DNA of 55,420 nt from Spirochaetales bacterium (GCA_024233785.1 JACKPD010000018.1:1-55420); one strand, 5' to 3'. Counted from the stretch's first letter, positions 42,737-51,877 are shown. The notes: a model not told the origin generated them from the letters alone. Translations and numbers: made by a program.

Positions 42737-44243
42737 TTGCCACCTCAAAAGTTGATGCATATCTCATGATATTTTCCTGTGTAAATTCATCCTTCGAAAG
42801 TTCCCCTGTAAGCCGTCCGGCAGCGAGAACGATAATCCTGTCAGAAAGTCCCATCAGCTCCGGTATTTCTGACGAAATCAGAATAATTGCCTTGCCGGCC
42901 TTTGCAAGGGATGCCATAAGGAGATAGATATCCCTCTTTGCCCCGACATCAATCCCCCTTGTAGGATCATCGAGAATAATTATATCAGGGTCAGTTAACA
43001 GCCATTTGGCAAGTACTACTTTCTGCTGGTTTCCCCCGCTTAAGGAATTGATCATGCTCTTCCTGGATAAAACCCTGATGTCAAGTTTTTTAATCTGTTC
43101 ATCAGCAGCGCGTGATTCTTTTGCAAGATCTATGACGCCGAATTTAGAAAGTTTACTCAGGTGCACAATCGTAATGTTATGGGCAACCGTAGTTTTCAGG
43201 TCAAGCCCTGTAAATTTTCTGTCTTCGGTAATCAGGGCGATCCTTTTTTTTATTGCCTTATCCGGATGTGATATTTCAGTCTTCTCTCCCCGGATAAATA
43301 TATCTCCGGAATCCGGACGTGCAACACCGAATATTCCCTCAACAAGTTCGCTCCTGCCAGCTCCGACAAGACCTCCGATTCCGAGGATTTCTCCGCTATG
43401 AAGCTTGAAGCTGATATCCCTGAATTTTTTCTTGCGGGTCAGATGCTGCACTTCAAGCACAACTTCACCCGGGGACTGTTCCCTTTCAGGGTAAATTTCT
43501 TTTATCTCGCGTCCTACCATCATTTTGATAATTTTGTCATTATCAAGTTTTGACGCATTTTCCGTACAGATGTGCTTTCCGTCGCGGAGAACTGTTATGG
43601 TATCTGCAACCTTAAATATTTCATCCATCTTATGTGATATATATATTACTGCCACGGATTTTGACTTTAGAAACTTTATCTGCCGGAAAAGATTTTCAAC
43701 TTCCTTATCTGTAATTGCGGATGTAGGTTCATCCATAATTACTATCCTGGAGGACAGCGAAATTGCCTTGACAATTTCTATCAGCTGGGTCTGCGCGACA
43801 CTCAGCTTACGCATCAGGCTTTTCGGGTTAAGTGAAATACCGATATTCTCAAGCAGAGCTTCAGTCTCAAGCCTCTGTGCCTTATGGTCAACAATACTCA
43901 ACCCGCCGAAATTAAACTTTTTAATCTCCCTTCCTGTAAAAATATTTTCTGATATCTCCATATCAAGAATCGGGTTTAATTCCTGATGAATCATCGCAAT
44001 TCCATTGGAAAGGGCCTCTTTGGGATTGCTGTATTCTGCCCTTTTCCCGTCTATCAGGATTTCCCCGCTGTCTGCATGGTATATACCCATCAGTATTTTC
44101 ATCAGGGTTGATTTACCCGCACCGTTCTCACCGACAATTGCATGGACCTCGCCCGGTTTTACCTTCAGTGTGACATTGTCAATTACTTTTACCTTGAAGA
44201 AGCTTTTATCTATATTCAACATTTCAAGAACAAATTCTGACAT
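42729..44243 (-). CDS. Sugar ABC transporter ATPase, double-domain (RbsA-like)
   Basis: The 504-residue protein holds two ABC domains. The first has Walker A GENGAGKSTLMKI, signature LSVAQTQLIEIV and Walker B VIMDEPTSAI. The second has a degenerate Walker A (GGLVGAGRSELV) with signature LSGGNQQKVVLAKW and IILDDPTRGID. This pattern is the RbsA/MglA/XylG family. The last 8 bases overlap the permease gene. AAGGAG lies upstream of the ATG. Confidence 0.95.
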   Translation of the reverse strand: MSEFVLEMLNIDKSFFKVKVIDNVTLKVKPGEVHAIVGENGAGKSTLMKILMGIYHADSGEILIDGKRAEYSNPKEALSNGIAMIHQELNPILDMEISENIFTGREIKKFNFGGLSIVDHKAQRLETEALLENIGISLNPKSLMRKLSVAQTQLIEIVKAISLSSRIVIMDEPTSAITDKEVENLFRQIKFLKSKSVAVIYISHKMDEIFKVADTITVLRDGKHICTENASKLDNDKIIKMMVGREIKEIYPEREQSPGEVVLEVQHLTRKKKFRDISFKLHSGEILGIGGLVGAGRSELVEGIFGVARPDSGDIFIRGEKTEISHPDKAIKKRIALITEDRKFTGLDLKTTVAHNITIVHLSKLSKFGVIDLAKESRAADEQIKKLDIRVLSRKSMINSLSGGNQQKVVLAKWLLTDPDIIILDDPTRGIDVGAKRDIYLLMASLAKAGKAIILISSEIPELMGLSDRIIVLAAGRLTGELSKDEFTQENIMRYASTFEVANV

Positions 44244-44347
44244 CAGGCCTGCTGCTCCTTATTTGCTTACTATTATCTAATCAATAAAAGATATCAAAAG
44301 TTATAATGCTGCACAAGATAAATATAAATTTCATGATCGTAGCGGAT

Positions 44348-45502
44348 TCAGAGAAGTTTGTGGATTTCCCTGTATATTTCCTTCTGTACATGGTGGAAGC
44401 ACTTTACTACATCGGGATCGAACTGTGTTCCGCTTCCTGCTTTGATTATTGCTATAGCCTCTTCATGGGACATCCTCTTCTTGTATGGCCTGTCTGAGAT
44501 AAGAGCATCATAGACATCGGCTACTGCCATTATTCTGGCTGACAAGGGGATATCAAATCCTTTCAGGTGATCGGGATATCCTCCGCCATCCCATCGTTCA
44601 TGATGGTAACGGGTTATTTCAATCGCGATATTGAAAAAGTTCTGGGTGCTTATATTCCTGCTTGCACGGTCAAGGATATCTGAACCTGAAACTGTATGTT
44701 TTTTTATTTCTTCAAATTCATCTATTGAGAGCTTTCCCGGTTTTAAAAGTATCGCATCCGATATGCCTATTTTGCCGATATCATGCAGCATTGAAGCTCT
44801 TACAACATCGGAAATATAGACTTCAGAAATGTATCTTGAATACTTTGATATTTTCTGCAGACGGGCAAGCAGCTTTTTTGTAACAATGGCAACCCTTTCA
44901 AGATGATTTTGTGTTTCCCTGTCTCGCAGCTCAGATACAAACCCGAGTATTTTAAGCGTTGCTCCATGGAGTTCATCCTCATGCTGTCTTCTCATCATCT
45001 CGAGACGGATTATCATATTTTTCAGAAGGAATGTTATGGCAATCATGGTAAGGATCGAACCTGTTAAAACAAAATAGCACATGACATCATCATATGACCG
45101 GTGGAATATACCCAGAAATGCTATTGCAGCGGTATTGAATGCGGCAATTATCAGAGCGGATTTTTTTGAGGCAAGGAATATGGCCAGCAGTACCGGAAAA
45201 ACAACAATAATATTATTATGATTATAAAACTGTCTTATATACAAATTAATGGCAATCATTGTAAAAGACAAAGTGGCAAGCAGCAGATTAATACCGGCTT
45301 CAGTTCTCTTCTTTTTGATGATCAGACAGGATAATCCGACAAACACATTAAGGATATTAAATGTAATAATCCCGGCCGATGTTTCTTTAATAAAAAAAAG
45401 ATGCTGAATGTTATGCAGAATATTTATAACAGTATAAACAGCAAACAGCACAAGAGATATATTTAGATATGTTTTATTCCTGAATTCTGCGTAATCTTTC
45501 AT
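44348..45502 (-). CDS. Membrane HD-GYP domain protein
   Basis: About six membrane segments fill residues 1-165, followed by a short linker and an HD-GYP domain at about 190-380. All expected metal ligands are visible (NHLERVA, MLHDIGKIG, KKHTVSG, YHHERWDGGGYP, AVADVYDAL), so cyclic di-GMP phosphodiesterase activity is likely. The membrane part may sense an envelope signal; it fits no sensor family I can name. It is 23 bases downstream of the acid phosphatase stop, on the same strand. Confidence 0.9.
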   Translation of the reverse strand: MKDYAEFRNKTYLNISLVLFAVYTVINILHNIQHLFFIKETSAGIITFNILNVFVGLSCLIIKKKRTEAGINLLLATLSFTMIAINLYIRQFYNHNNIIVVFPVLLAIFLASKKSALIIAAFNTAAIAFLGIFHRSYDDVMCYFVLTGSILTMIAITFLLKNMIIRLEMMRRQHEDELHGATLKILGFVSELRDRETQNHLERVAIVTKKLLARLQKISKYSRYISEVYISDVVRASMLHDIGKIGISDAILLKPGKLSIDEFEEIKKHTVSGSDILDRASRNISTQNFFNIAIEITRYHHERWDGGGYPDHLKGFDIPLSARIMAVADVYDALISDRPYKKRMSHEEAIAIIKAGSGTQFDPDVVKCFHHVQKEIYREIHKLL

Positions 45503-45524
45503 TTATTATTTAATTACTGACAGC

Positions 45525-46325
45525 TCACCGCTCCCATGTTTTTATCATCTCAAGTCTTGCCGCGGATTTTTCCCGTGCCGTAAGGGAATAGTAATCTCCC
45601 CTGATTGCAGCTTCGAAAGTACCGTAAACAGAATTGGGAAGGACTATCCAGTTTGCCCCGAATTCATCAATATTGTTATTTGAGAAATTTTTCCTATCTT
45701 CATTATTCATTTTACGGATAGAGCTATCAAAATCATCAAGATTATCTCCTGCAAGAAGGACAATCTCAAATCCTTTTTCCCTTATCTTTTCAAGCCTTGG
45801 TTTCTTATCGGAGGTTTTTTCCATAAGCAAAAGGTGATCGGAATCAGCATTGGGAAAAGAGAGGGAGGCGAGATTTTCCATAGTACTTTTAAGAACAGAG
45901 GATGGTCTGTTTGATACGTAAAAAACCTCAAATCCGTTTTTTTCCGCAAAAAGCGCGAAATCAAGCGCTCCGGGAACAGCCCCCGCCTCTTTTGAATTGC
46001 ACCATTCCTCCCAGGTATCAAAACCCCAGCCGTTTCCTGTTTTAACCATCCAGGCGGCATATTTGCTGTTATCAAGCATTGTTTCATCAATGTCAAAGAC
46101 AACAGCTTTCTTTCCCCCTTTATCCAGAGACTGAAGGTAGCTTTTTCCTGCATTGAATGCCTGATGGCAGAGCGCAGCATATTCGCCTGAGTTCTGCTGC
46201 CAGAGAATTCCCATGAGCAGGTCATTGTTGTAATTTAACCCGTTATTACCTGCTTCTTCTCCTGAAACAGTAATGAGCGGGGTTAATAAAATAACAATAA
46301 AAATAGTTAAAATGATCTTTTTCAT
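45525..46325 (-). CDS. Class C acid phosphatase / 5'-nucleotidase, e(P4) family
   Basis: The 266-residue exported protein has a signal peptide (KKIILTIFIVILLTPLITVSG) and the HAD motif VVFDIDETMLDNSKY with the DxDE core. FEVFYVSNRPSS and LLLAGDNLDDFDS are the later motifs. The family (e(P4), OlpA, class C phosphatases) dephosphorylates nucleotides in the periplasm or at the surface. Known members are often lipoproteins; here no lipobox Cys is present, so this form looks soluble. Confidence 0.92.
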   Translation of the reverse strand: MKKIILTIFIVILLTPLITVSGEEAGNNGLNYNNDLLMGILWQQNSGEYAALCHQAFNAGKSYLQSLDKGGKKAVVFDIDETMLDNSKYAAWMVKTGNGWGFDTWEEWCNSKEAGAVPGALDFALFAEKNGFEVFYVSNRPSSVLKSTMENLASLSFPNADSDHLLLMEKTSDKKPRLEKIREKGFEIVLLAGDNLDDFDSSIRKMNNEDRKNFSNNNIDEFGANWIVLPNSVYGTFEAAIRGDYYSLTAREKSAARLEMIKTWER

Positions 46326-46351
46326 TTATCTTCTCCCTGTTTATACATTCC

Positions 46352-46813
46352 TTACACTTCATCATTGGCATAAAGGCTTCTCATAAGCTGAGGAACATAT
46401 TCATATATTTCATCTTTCATAAAAAATCTTTTTAATTCAATCTCAGCTGCTTCGACTGAATCGGAAGCGTGGACAAGGTTTTCCTGGATACTCATGCTGA
46501 AATCGCCCCTTATGGTTCCGGGAAGGGCATCACGCCCATTCGTCGGGCCGACCATCGTCCTAATAACATGAACAGCGTCAATTCCCTCTACACAGCAGAT
46601 AATGACAGGACAGACCCTCATCGCGTCCTTGATGCGCTTAAAAAAACTTTTTTCCTTAAGATGCGCGTAATGCTCTGTAAGAAGTTCATCACTGAGCCAG
46701 GCCATCTTCATTCCGGACAGCATGAGTCCCTTTTTCTCGAAACGGGTTATGATATCTCCGATAAGTCCCCGCTGGACAGCGGAGGGTTTCAAAATGACAA
46801 GTGTTCTTTCCAT
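46352..46813 (-). CDS. ndk: Nucleoside diphosphate kinase
   Basis: Ndk balances nucleoside triphosphate pools. The family start MERTLVILKPSAVQRGLIG is at 46813, giving 153 residues; the longer frame to 46903 adds 30 codons that overlap the upstream terminator and is rejected. RPxVGPTNGRDALPGTIRG-like and the catalytic His in ENLVHASDS are present. No clear ribosome-binding site precedes the ATG. Confidence 0.96.
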   Translation of the reverse strand: MERTLVILKPSAVQRGLIGDIITRFEKKGLMLSGMKMAWLSDELLTEHYAHLKEKSFFKRIKDAMRVCPVIICCVEGIDAVHVIRTMVGPTNGRDALPGTIRGDFSMSIQENLVHASDSVEAAEIELKRFFMKDEIYEYVPQLMRSLYANDEV

Positions 46814-46848
46814 AAGAGAATATAGCAGATGATTCCTGTTCTTAGTCA

Positions 46849-46892
46849 ATAAAAAAAGGATATTCCGCGTTAAATTTAACCGCAGAATATCC
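46849..46892 (-). terminator. Rho-independent terminator after the small Lys-rich gene
   Basis: On the minus strand GGATATTC (46892-46885) pairs with GAATATCC (46865-46858), with further pairing inside, and is followed by seven T (46857-46851). It lies 72 bases after the small gene and 36 bases before ndk. Confidence 0.8.
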
Positions 46893-46964
46893 AATTTTTT
46901 CATTTCTTCAAAATAATTTAGTTCATAAATACCGATTTTTGTCAGTTTATCAATAACACCAGTT

Positions 46965-47072
46965 TTATTTACCTTTCTCTTTTTTCTTTTCCATTTTTTC
47001 CAGTTTTTTTTCTTTTGGAGTTTTTAAAGGTTTTTTCTTTTCATCTTTTTTTGCGTCCTGCGATTTTCCCAT
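46965..47072 (-). CDS. Lys-rich small protein (35 aa)
   Basis: ATG 47072 opens a 35-residue frame (MGKSQDAKKDEKKKPLKTP, then Lys/Glu-rich to the end). A strong ribosome-binding site AAAGGAG lies about 9 bases upstream, and a terminator follows, so it looks like a complete small transcription unit. Similar short MGKSQ/PKEKK-type proteins are, from memory, widely annotated as hypothetical in many bacteria. No function is known; the composition suggests contact with RNA or other polyanions. Confidence 0.7.
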   Translation of the reverse strand: MGKSQDAKKDEKKKPLKTPKEKKLEKMEKKKEKGK

Positions 47073-47306
47073 AATTTAATTCTCCTTTCTATTTTTTTAA
47101 TATAACGTAAATATATTTTTTTTCAACCATTTAATACAATGGACAGCATAAAATACTCATATTTTTACCTGCCAGAATGAGCTTACTTACAGCATGGAGC
47201 CCGGCCCGTCTGGTATATAAAAAAGCTATCAGAATAATCCTGATTGCTAATAAAGAAATTCAGGTCTACACTTGATAGATATGAAACTATTCCGGCGGAA
47301 CTCCAA

Positions 47307-47654
47307 TTGAATCTAAAAAGTTTTCTCCTGCTGCTTTTAACAGTTACTTTTACCCTTTGCGGTCAGGTCCTGATGAAAAAAGGGCTGATTCAGACCCAGG
47401 CCGTTACGTTCAGGAATATTATCTCAAGCTACACTATCATTGCCGGAGGTTTATGCTATATCGGAAGCTTTGTAGTCTGGCTTCATGTACTTAAAGTTCT
47501 CCCTTTAAGCATAGCCTACCCTGCCGCAAGCATATCCTATATCGGAGTTATTATAGCTTCATCTGTTTTTCTCAATGAACCTGTTAACCTGTTTAAAGTT
47601 ATCGGCGCCGCGCTTATAATAGCCGGAGTATTTTTTATCAGCAGGGCTTATTGA
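47307..47654 (+). CDS. Small DMT/EamA-type membrane protein (SMR- or ArnE-like)
   Basis: The 115 residues contain four membrane segments and the small-multidrug-resistance layout (FTLCGQVLMKKG; VVWLHVLKVLPLSIAYPAASISYIGVI; FLNEPVNLFKVIGAALIIAGVFFI). The half-size form is like EmrE or ArnE/ArnF flippases, working as dimers; the membrane Glu of EmrE is not obvious. The start is uncertain: TTG 47307 (with GGCGGA upstream) gives a clean membrane start, while TTG 47244 would add 21 residues. Confidence 0.75.
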   Translation: MNLKSFLLLLLTVTFTLCGQVLMKKGLIQTQAVTFRNIISSYTIIAGGLCYIGSFVVWLHVLKVLPLSIAYPAASISYIGVIIASSVFLNEPVNLFKVIGAALIIAGVFFISRAY

Positions 47655-47662
47655 TTAATCTC

Positions 47663-48100
47663 CTAATAATTCATGCTGACCAGATTTTTTTTCTGTTTCT
47701 GAATTTTAATCATCAGCCATTTTTCATTTACAATCGTTCTTGTATGCTTGCCGAATCCTATTACACCCGACTCATCATAAGCTGTCATTTTAAGATGAAA
47801 GCGGTTGTTTTCAATTTCAGTTATTTCCACAGTTATGCTGACAGTTTCTCCAATTATTGTCGGTTTCTCATGAACAACATAGGTCTGTTTGCCTACCGAG
47901 ATAAATCCGTCAGCAAGTTTTGAATCAAGAAGCTGAACAGACCCCTCAATCATAAGCCCGACCAGGCTTGGAGTTGCGAGAAGATCCTTAAGCTTTCCTG
48001 AACCGTATTTCAAAGCTGTATCTTCTTCTGTCACTTTTTTTTGTATAGTAATTTTATCGCCTATTTTGAGACCCGGTTTTTTTGAAAATATTTTCTCCAT
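47663..48100 (-). CDS. Hotdog-fold thioesterase (FlK-like)
   Basis: The start at 48100 (MEKIFSKKPG) has AGGAGAAGC upstream, giving 145 residues; the longer frame overlaps the oxidoreductase gene. The protein resembles FlK-type thioesterases: VTEEDTALKYGSG, TPSLVGLMIEGS, and GKQTYVVHEKPTIIGETVSI with EITEIE. The family hydrolyses acyl-CoA thioesters; the substrate is unknown. The gene is downstream of the Old Yellow Enzyme gene on the same strand. Confidence 0.85.
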   Translation of the reverse strand: MEKIFSKKPGLKIGDKITIQKKVTEEDTALKYGSGKLKDLLATPSLVGLMIEGSVQLLDSKLADGFISVGKQTYVVHEKPTIIGETVSITVEITEIENNRFHLKMTAYDESGVIGFGKHTRTIVNEKWLMIKIQKQKKNLVSMNY

Positions 48101-48134
48101 AATGCTTCTCCTGTTATTAATTATACATGTTTTA

Positions 48135-49181
48135 TCACAAATATGCCCTTTCGTACTGCACCGGCCTGTAATTAATTTCGCTGCGCAGCTCTTTTGCAGC
48201 CTGCAGAGGGAAATAAGGATTTCTAAGCAGCTCCCTTCCCAGAAAAACAAGGTCCGCCCTTTCGTTTCTGATTATCTCCTGTGCCATTGAAGAATCAGTT
48301 ACAAGCCCGCCGGCTATAACCGGAAGCCCTGTTTCCCTCCTGATTATCTCGGCGGCAGGTATCTGATAGCCGTGAAAAGGATGAAGAACTGCTTTCGCAT
48401 CTACACCGCCTGAACTTACATGAACAATATCTATCCCCTCATTCTTCACAAGATTAATCATCTCTGCAAGGTCTTCCGGTTCATTTCCCCCTTCCATATA
48501 ATCTTTTGCAGATATTCGGAGTGAAACCGGCTTATCCTCAGGCCAGACCTTCCTTACTTCCCTTGTTATTTCAAGCAGGAATCGGGCCCTGTTCTCTGCG
48601 GTACCGCCGTAAGGCGATGCATCATTTCTCCTGTTTGTGACTGGGGAGAGAAACTCGTTAATAAGGTATCCGTGGGCTCCGTGAATTTCAATAATATCAA
48701 AACCGGCCTCAAGCGCCCTCCGTGCCCCTTTCCTGAACGAATTAATGACATAGTTTATATCTTTTTCATCCATTTCCCTGGGATTTGAATAAGCGGAATC
48801 TGCCGGATCAAAATTAAGCGGTGAGGGAGCTATTATGTCTTCATGCTTTACCGTACATTTTCTCCCGGCATGCGCAAGCTGAATTCCGGCTGCCGCACCA
48901 TGTCTTTTTACCCTTTTTACAATTTCCGACAATCCTTTTATATGATTGTCATCCCATATTCCAAGATCCCTGGCTGATATCCTCCCGCGGCTTTCAACAG
49001 CTGTCGCTTCAACAATAATAAGGCCGGCACCCCCCACAGAGCGTGTCTCGTAATGATTCAGGTGCCATTCTTCTTTGACATCCCCGCTTTCATCGGATGA
49101 GTACATGCACATCGGTGGCATTACAATCCTGTTTCTGAGAGTTAAGTTCCTTAAATTAAATTCCGAGTGTAACTTTTTCAT
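48135..49181 (-). CDS. Old Yellow Enzyme-family flavin oxidoreductase (YqjM-like)
   Basis: The 348-residue FMN enzyme reduces activated alkenes. It shows LRNRIVMPPMCMYSS (YqjM-like Cys), GAGLIIVEATAVESRGR, IQLAHAGRKC, FDIIEIHGAHGYLINEFLSPVTNRR with YGG, and the phosphate-binding PVIAGGLV and DLVFLGRELLRNP. The start at 49181 (MKKLHSEFNL) fits the family; an upstream ATG at 49217 adds 12 residues. The physiological substrate is unknown. Confidence 0.94.
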   Translation of the reverse strand: MKKLHSEFNLRNLTLRNRIVMPPMCMYSSDESGDVKEEWHLNHYETRSVGGAGLIIVEATAVESRGRISARDLGIWDDNHIKGLSEIVKRVKRHGAAAGIQLAHAGRKCTVKHEDIIAPSPLNFDPADSAYSNPREMDEKDINYVINSFRKGARRALEAGFDIIEIHGAHGYLINEFLSPVTNRRNDASPYGGTAENRARFLLEITREVRKVWPEDKPVSLRISAKDYMEGGNEPEDLAEMINLVKNEGIDIVHVSSGGVDAKAVLHPFHGYQIPAAEIIRRETGLPVIAGGLVTDSSMAQEIIRNERADLVFLGRELLRNPYFPLQAAKELRSEINYRPVQYERAYL

Positions 49182-49241
49182 AGGATTAATATAATGTAAA
49201 ACATGCGTATTCAGCAAACTAATAATACCTGATTATGGAAT

Positions 49242-49649
49242 TTATTTTATTCCGGGGTCCCGCCGGAGGGGAGAAGCAGGAGGCCGTATAATCCACTGGA
49301 GCAGAACAAGTATGCCGAAAGCTGTATATGCGGTCTGAAATACAATAAGATCAAAATCATAATAAATCAGTTTTCCAAGCCAATGGCTGATGAATGTCCC
49401 TGAATATGACTCCATTCCGCTTTTTCTGCGTAAAAAACTCTCAAGACCGGTTAACGGGCACAGCCTGCCGACCCAGGTTTCAGCAATAATATAGATAATC
49501 GCAAGCAGATGTATAAAACGGAACCAGAACCTCCGGACAAATCTTTTCCTGAGGATAATGCCTGCTGTGATTACAATAAATCCGCCAATTATAAAGAAAA
49601 CAATCAGCGAGTGTATAACCAATATAAAATCTGCCGCTATTCTGTACAT
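49242..49649 (-). CDS. DUF2784 family membrane protein
   Basis: The 135-residue protein has four probable membrane segments (ADFILVIHSLIVFFIIGGF, FIHLLAIIYIIAE, and two in the C-terminal half). ETWVGRLCPLTGLESFLR with the conserved Cys-Pro-Leu matches DUF2784. Function unknown. It is divergent from the DUF554 gene with about 90 bases between. Confidence 0.85.
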   Translation of the reverse strand: MYRIAADFILVIHSLIVFFIIGGFIVITAGIILRKRFVRRFWFRFIHLLAIIYIIAETWVGRLCPLTGLESFLRRKSGMESYSGTFISHWLGKLIYYDFDLIVFQTAYTAFGILVLLQWIIRPPASPLRRDPGIK

Positions 49650-49741
49650 AATATTTATTATAAAACAATTTTATCTTGATTAGTTTCAGGATTTTTTGTT
49701 TAAATATAGTTTTATCTGCTTTTTAAATTACTGGAGTTTAT

Positions 49742-50473
49742 ATGATCGGCATTGGTACACTGGTTAATGCTCTGGCTGTAGTTGCCGGATGCATTATCGG
49801 ACTTTTTTTGCGAAAAGGTTTTCCCGACAGAATAAAAAATATAATAACTGACGGCCTGGGGATAGCTGTAATCTTTATAGGTATCTCAGGAACACTTGCC
49901 GGAGTATACCGCGTAAAACCTGACGGCATGCTTGACAGGGCAGATATAATGATGCTGATCATTTCTATTGTAATAGGCTCAGTAATAGGAGAGTTCCTTA
50001 AAATTGATAAAGGATTTGACGCGGTAGGAAATTATGCTAGGACTAAATTATCAAAACCCGGAGATTCCCATTTTACAGAAGGGTTTATCGGGGCAAGCAT
50101 ACTTTTCTGTGTAGGAGCAATGGCTGTCGTGGGAGCGCTTGAAGACGGGCTGATGGGAAACCCGGCAACACTCTTTGCAAAATCTTTTCTTGACGGTATT
50201 GCCTCAATTATTTTCGCCTCAGCATATGGTGCTGGCGTTATGCTTTCAGCTGTTACAATTATTGTCTATCAGGGGGCGATTACTGCCGCCGCAACATTTA
50301 TCAGACCGCTTGTAACAGATCAGGTTCTTATCCAGATGTCGATGACAGGCTCCGCCTTAATCTTCTGCATTGGGCTTAACCTGCTTGGAATAAAAAAAAT
50401 AAATGTAGCCAACATGCTGCCGGCCACATTTATACCAATGGTATGGGAGCTTGGGAAAAGGCTTTTTTTATAA
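49742..50473 (+). CDS. DUF554 family membrane protein
   Basis: The 243-residue protein has about seven membrane segments. It shows the DUF554 features IGTLVNALAVVAGCIIGLF, FIGASILFCVGAMAVVGALEDGL and SGVMLSAV-type GAGVMLSAVTIIVYQG. The family (YdfK/YqgA) has no firm function; a transport role is presumed. The ATG follows TGGAG. Confidence 0.9.
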   Translation: MIGIGTLVNALAVVAGCIIGLFLRKGFPDRIKNIITDGLGIAVIFIGISGTLAGVYRVKPDGMLDRADIMMLIISIVIGSVIGEFLKIDKGFDAVGNYARTKLSKPGDSHFTEGFIGASILFCVGAMAVVGALEDGLMGNPATLFAKSFLDGIASIIFASAYGAGVMLSAVTIIVYQGAITAAATFIRPLVTDQVLIQMSMTGSALIFCIGLNLLGIKKINVANMLPATFIPMVWELGKRLFL

Positions 50474-50501
50474 ATCCGTTACCCTTTTTTTGGACTCCCC
50501 C

Positions 50502-51797
50502 TTATTTCCGGGAAGCGGCAAGTCCTTCATCAAGCGCTTCGATGATATCGTCTATATGTTCAAGACCTATAGAAAGTCTTATCAGGTCCGGAGTAAGCCC
50601 TCCTGATCTCTGCTGCTCTTCAGTCAGCTGGGAATGGGACGTCGATGCCGGATGAAGAACAAGGCTTTTTGCGTCACCCACATTAGCGAGATGAGAGAAA
50701 AGCTTTATATTATCTATAAACTTTACAGCGGCCTGATACCCCCCCTTAATACCGAACACAACCATTCCGCCGAATCCCTTTTTAAGGTATTTCTTTGCAG
50801 TCTGATGCGACGGGTCTCCGGGCAGCCCGGGGTATCTTACCCATTCAACCCTTTTATCCATTGAGAGAAATTCCGCGGCTTTCATCGCGTTTTCACAATG
50901 CCTCTGCATGCGGAGAGAGAGTGTTTCCGCTCCCTGAATAAAAAGCCACGCATTATCCGGTGATATAGCTGCACCCAGGTTTCTTAACGGTACAGTTCTT
51001 AGCCGGAGAGCGAATGCCGCGGGGGCAAGCTGAGGAGGAAGGTCATAGGCCCACTTTAGTCCGTGATAGTTGGGATCAGGTTCATTGAACACCGGAAAAT
51101 TACCCTTCTTCCAGTCAAACCTGCCTGAATCAGTTACTATTCCCCCGATGGCCGTGCCGTGTCCTCCAATCCATTTTGTAAGAGAGTTAATTACAATATC
51201 TGCTCCATGTTCAATTGACTGAAGAAGATACGGGGTTGTAAATGTCGCATCCACCACAAGGGGGATATTATGCGCATGGGCTATATCCGCAACTGCTTTT
51301 ATATCTGTAAAATCAAGAACAGGATTTCCCATTGTTTCAACATATACAAGCTTTGTTTTGGGCGTTATCGCTTTCTCAAAATTTTCAGGGTCTTTAGGAT
51401 CGACGAAATTTGTCCTTATTCCGAAATCGGGCAGAATCGAATCAAACATCGTATAAGTGCCGCCGTAAAGGTTGTTGGCGGCAACTATCTCATCCCCCTG
51501 CCTTGCTATTGTAACTACCGCGTAGTTTACCGCGCTTGTGCCTGACGCAAGGGCAACTGAAGCTATTCCCCCTTCAAGGGCAGTTATGCGCTGTTCAAGC
51601 ACATCCTGGGTAGGCCCGCCCAGACGGGTATAAATATTTCCTAATTCCTTCAAGGCAAAAAGGTCTGCAGCATGCTGAGTGCTTTCGAAAAGATATGAGC
51701 TTGTCCTGTGAACCGGGACAGCCCTTGACAGACTGCTGTCAGGAACCTGCCCCGCATGAAGAGACAATGTCTCAAACCTGTATTTTTTATCTGCCAT
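50502..51797 (-). CDS. metY: O-acetylhomoserine sulfhydrylase (MetY)
   Basis: MetY joins O-acetylhomoserine with sulfide to form homocysteine (methionine route). The 431-residue PLP enzyme has RFETLSLHAGQVPD, VPVHRTSSYLF, GGIASVALASGTSAVNYA, ANNLYGGTYTMF, the PLP Lys in NSLTKWIGGHGTAIGGI and ANVGDAKSLVLHPASTSHSQL. Those favour MetY over cystathionine gamma-synthase. It has its own promoter (51847-51875) and a palindrome at the predicted start. Confidence 0.95.
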   Translation of the reverse strand: MADKKYRFETLSLHAGQVPDSSLSRAVPVHRTSSYLFESTQHAADLFALKELGNIYTRLGGPTQDVLEQRITALEGGIASVALASGTSAVNYAVVTIARQGDEIVAANNLYGGTYTMFDSILPDFGIRTNFVDPKDPENFEKAITPKTKLVYVETMGNPVLDFTDIKAVADIAHAHNIPLVVDATFTTPYLLQSIEHGADIVINSLTKWIGGHGTAIGGIVTDSGRFDWKKGNFPVFNEPDPNYHGLKWAYDLPPQLAPAAFALRLRTVPLRNLGAAISPDNAWLFIQGAETLSLRMQRHCENAMKAAEFLSMDKRVEWVRYPGLPGDPSHQTAKKYLKKGFGGMVVFGIKGGYQAAVKFIDNIKLFSHLANVGDAKSLVLHPASTSHSQLTEEQQRSGGLTPDLIRLSIGLEHIDDIIEALDEGLAASRK

Positions 51798-51831
51798 AAT
51801 ATATCTCCTTTTTTTAAATTTTGTTTTATCC

Positions 51832-51844
51832 TACTTGTTAAGTA
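51832..51844. promoter_or_regulatory. Palindrome at the metY transcription start (candidate operator)
   Basis: TACTT (51832-51836), 3 bases, AAGTA (51840-51844) is a perfect inverted repeat that covers the predicted transcription start (about 51840). A second imperfect one, GATAAT/ATTATC, surrounds the -10 box. Confidence 0.4.
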
Positions 51845-51846
51845 TG

Positions 51847-51875
51847 ATAATGTTATTAATTATCAGTCCTGTCAA
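51847..51875 (-). promoter_or_regulatory. Promoter of metY
   Basis: The minus strand reads TTGACA (51875-51870), 17 bases, CATTAT (51852-51847). It lies just before the stop of the copper fusion gene, so metY can be transcribed on its own. There is no SAM riboswitch; only about 45 bases of leader exist. Confidence 0.65.
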
Positions 51876-51877
51876 CA

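Noticed and set aside
46814..46903. 30-codon N-terminal extension of Ndk
   Set aside because: It would translate through the terminator of the upstream small gene, and the family starts at MERTLVILKP.
51776..51877. SAM riboswitch before metY
   Set aside because: The leader from the predicted start is only about 40 bases, too short for any known SAM riboswitch.
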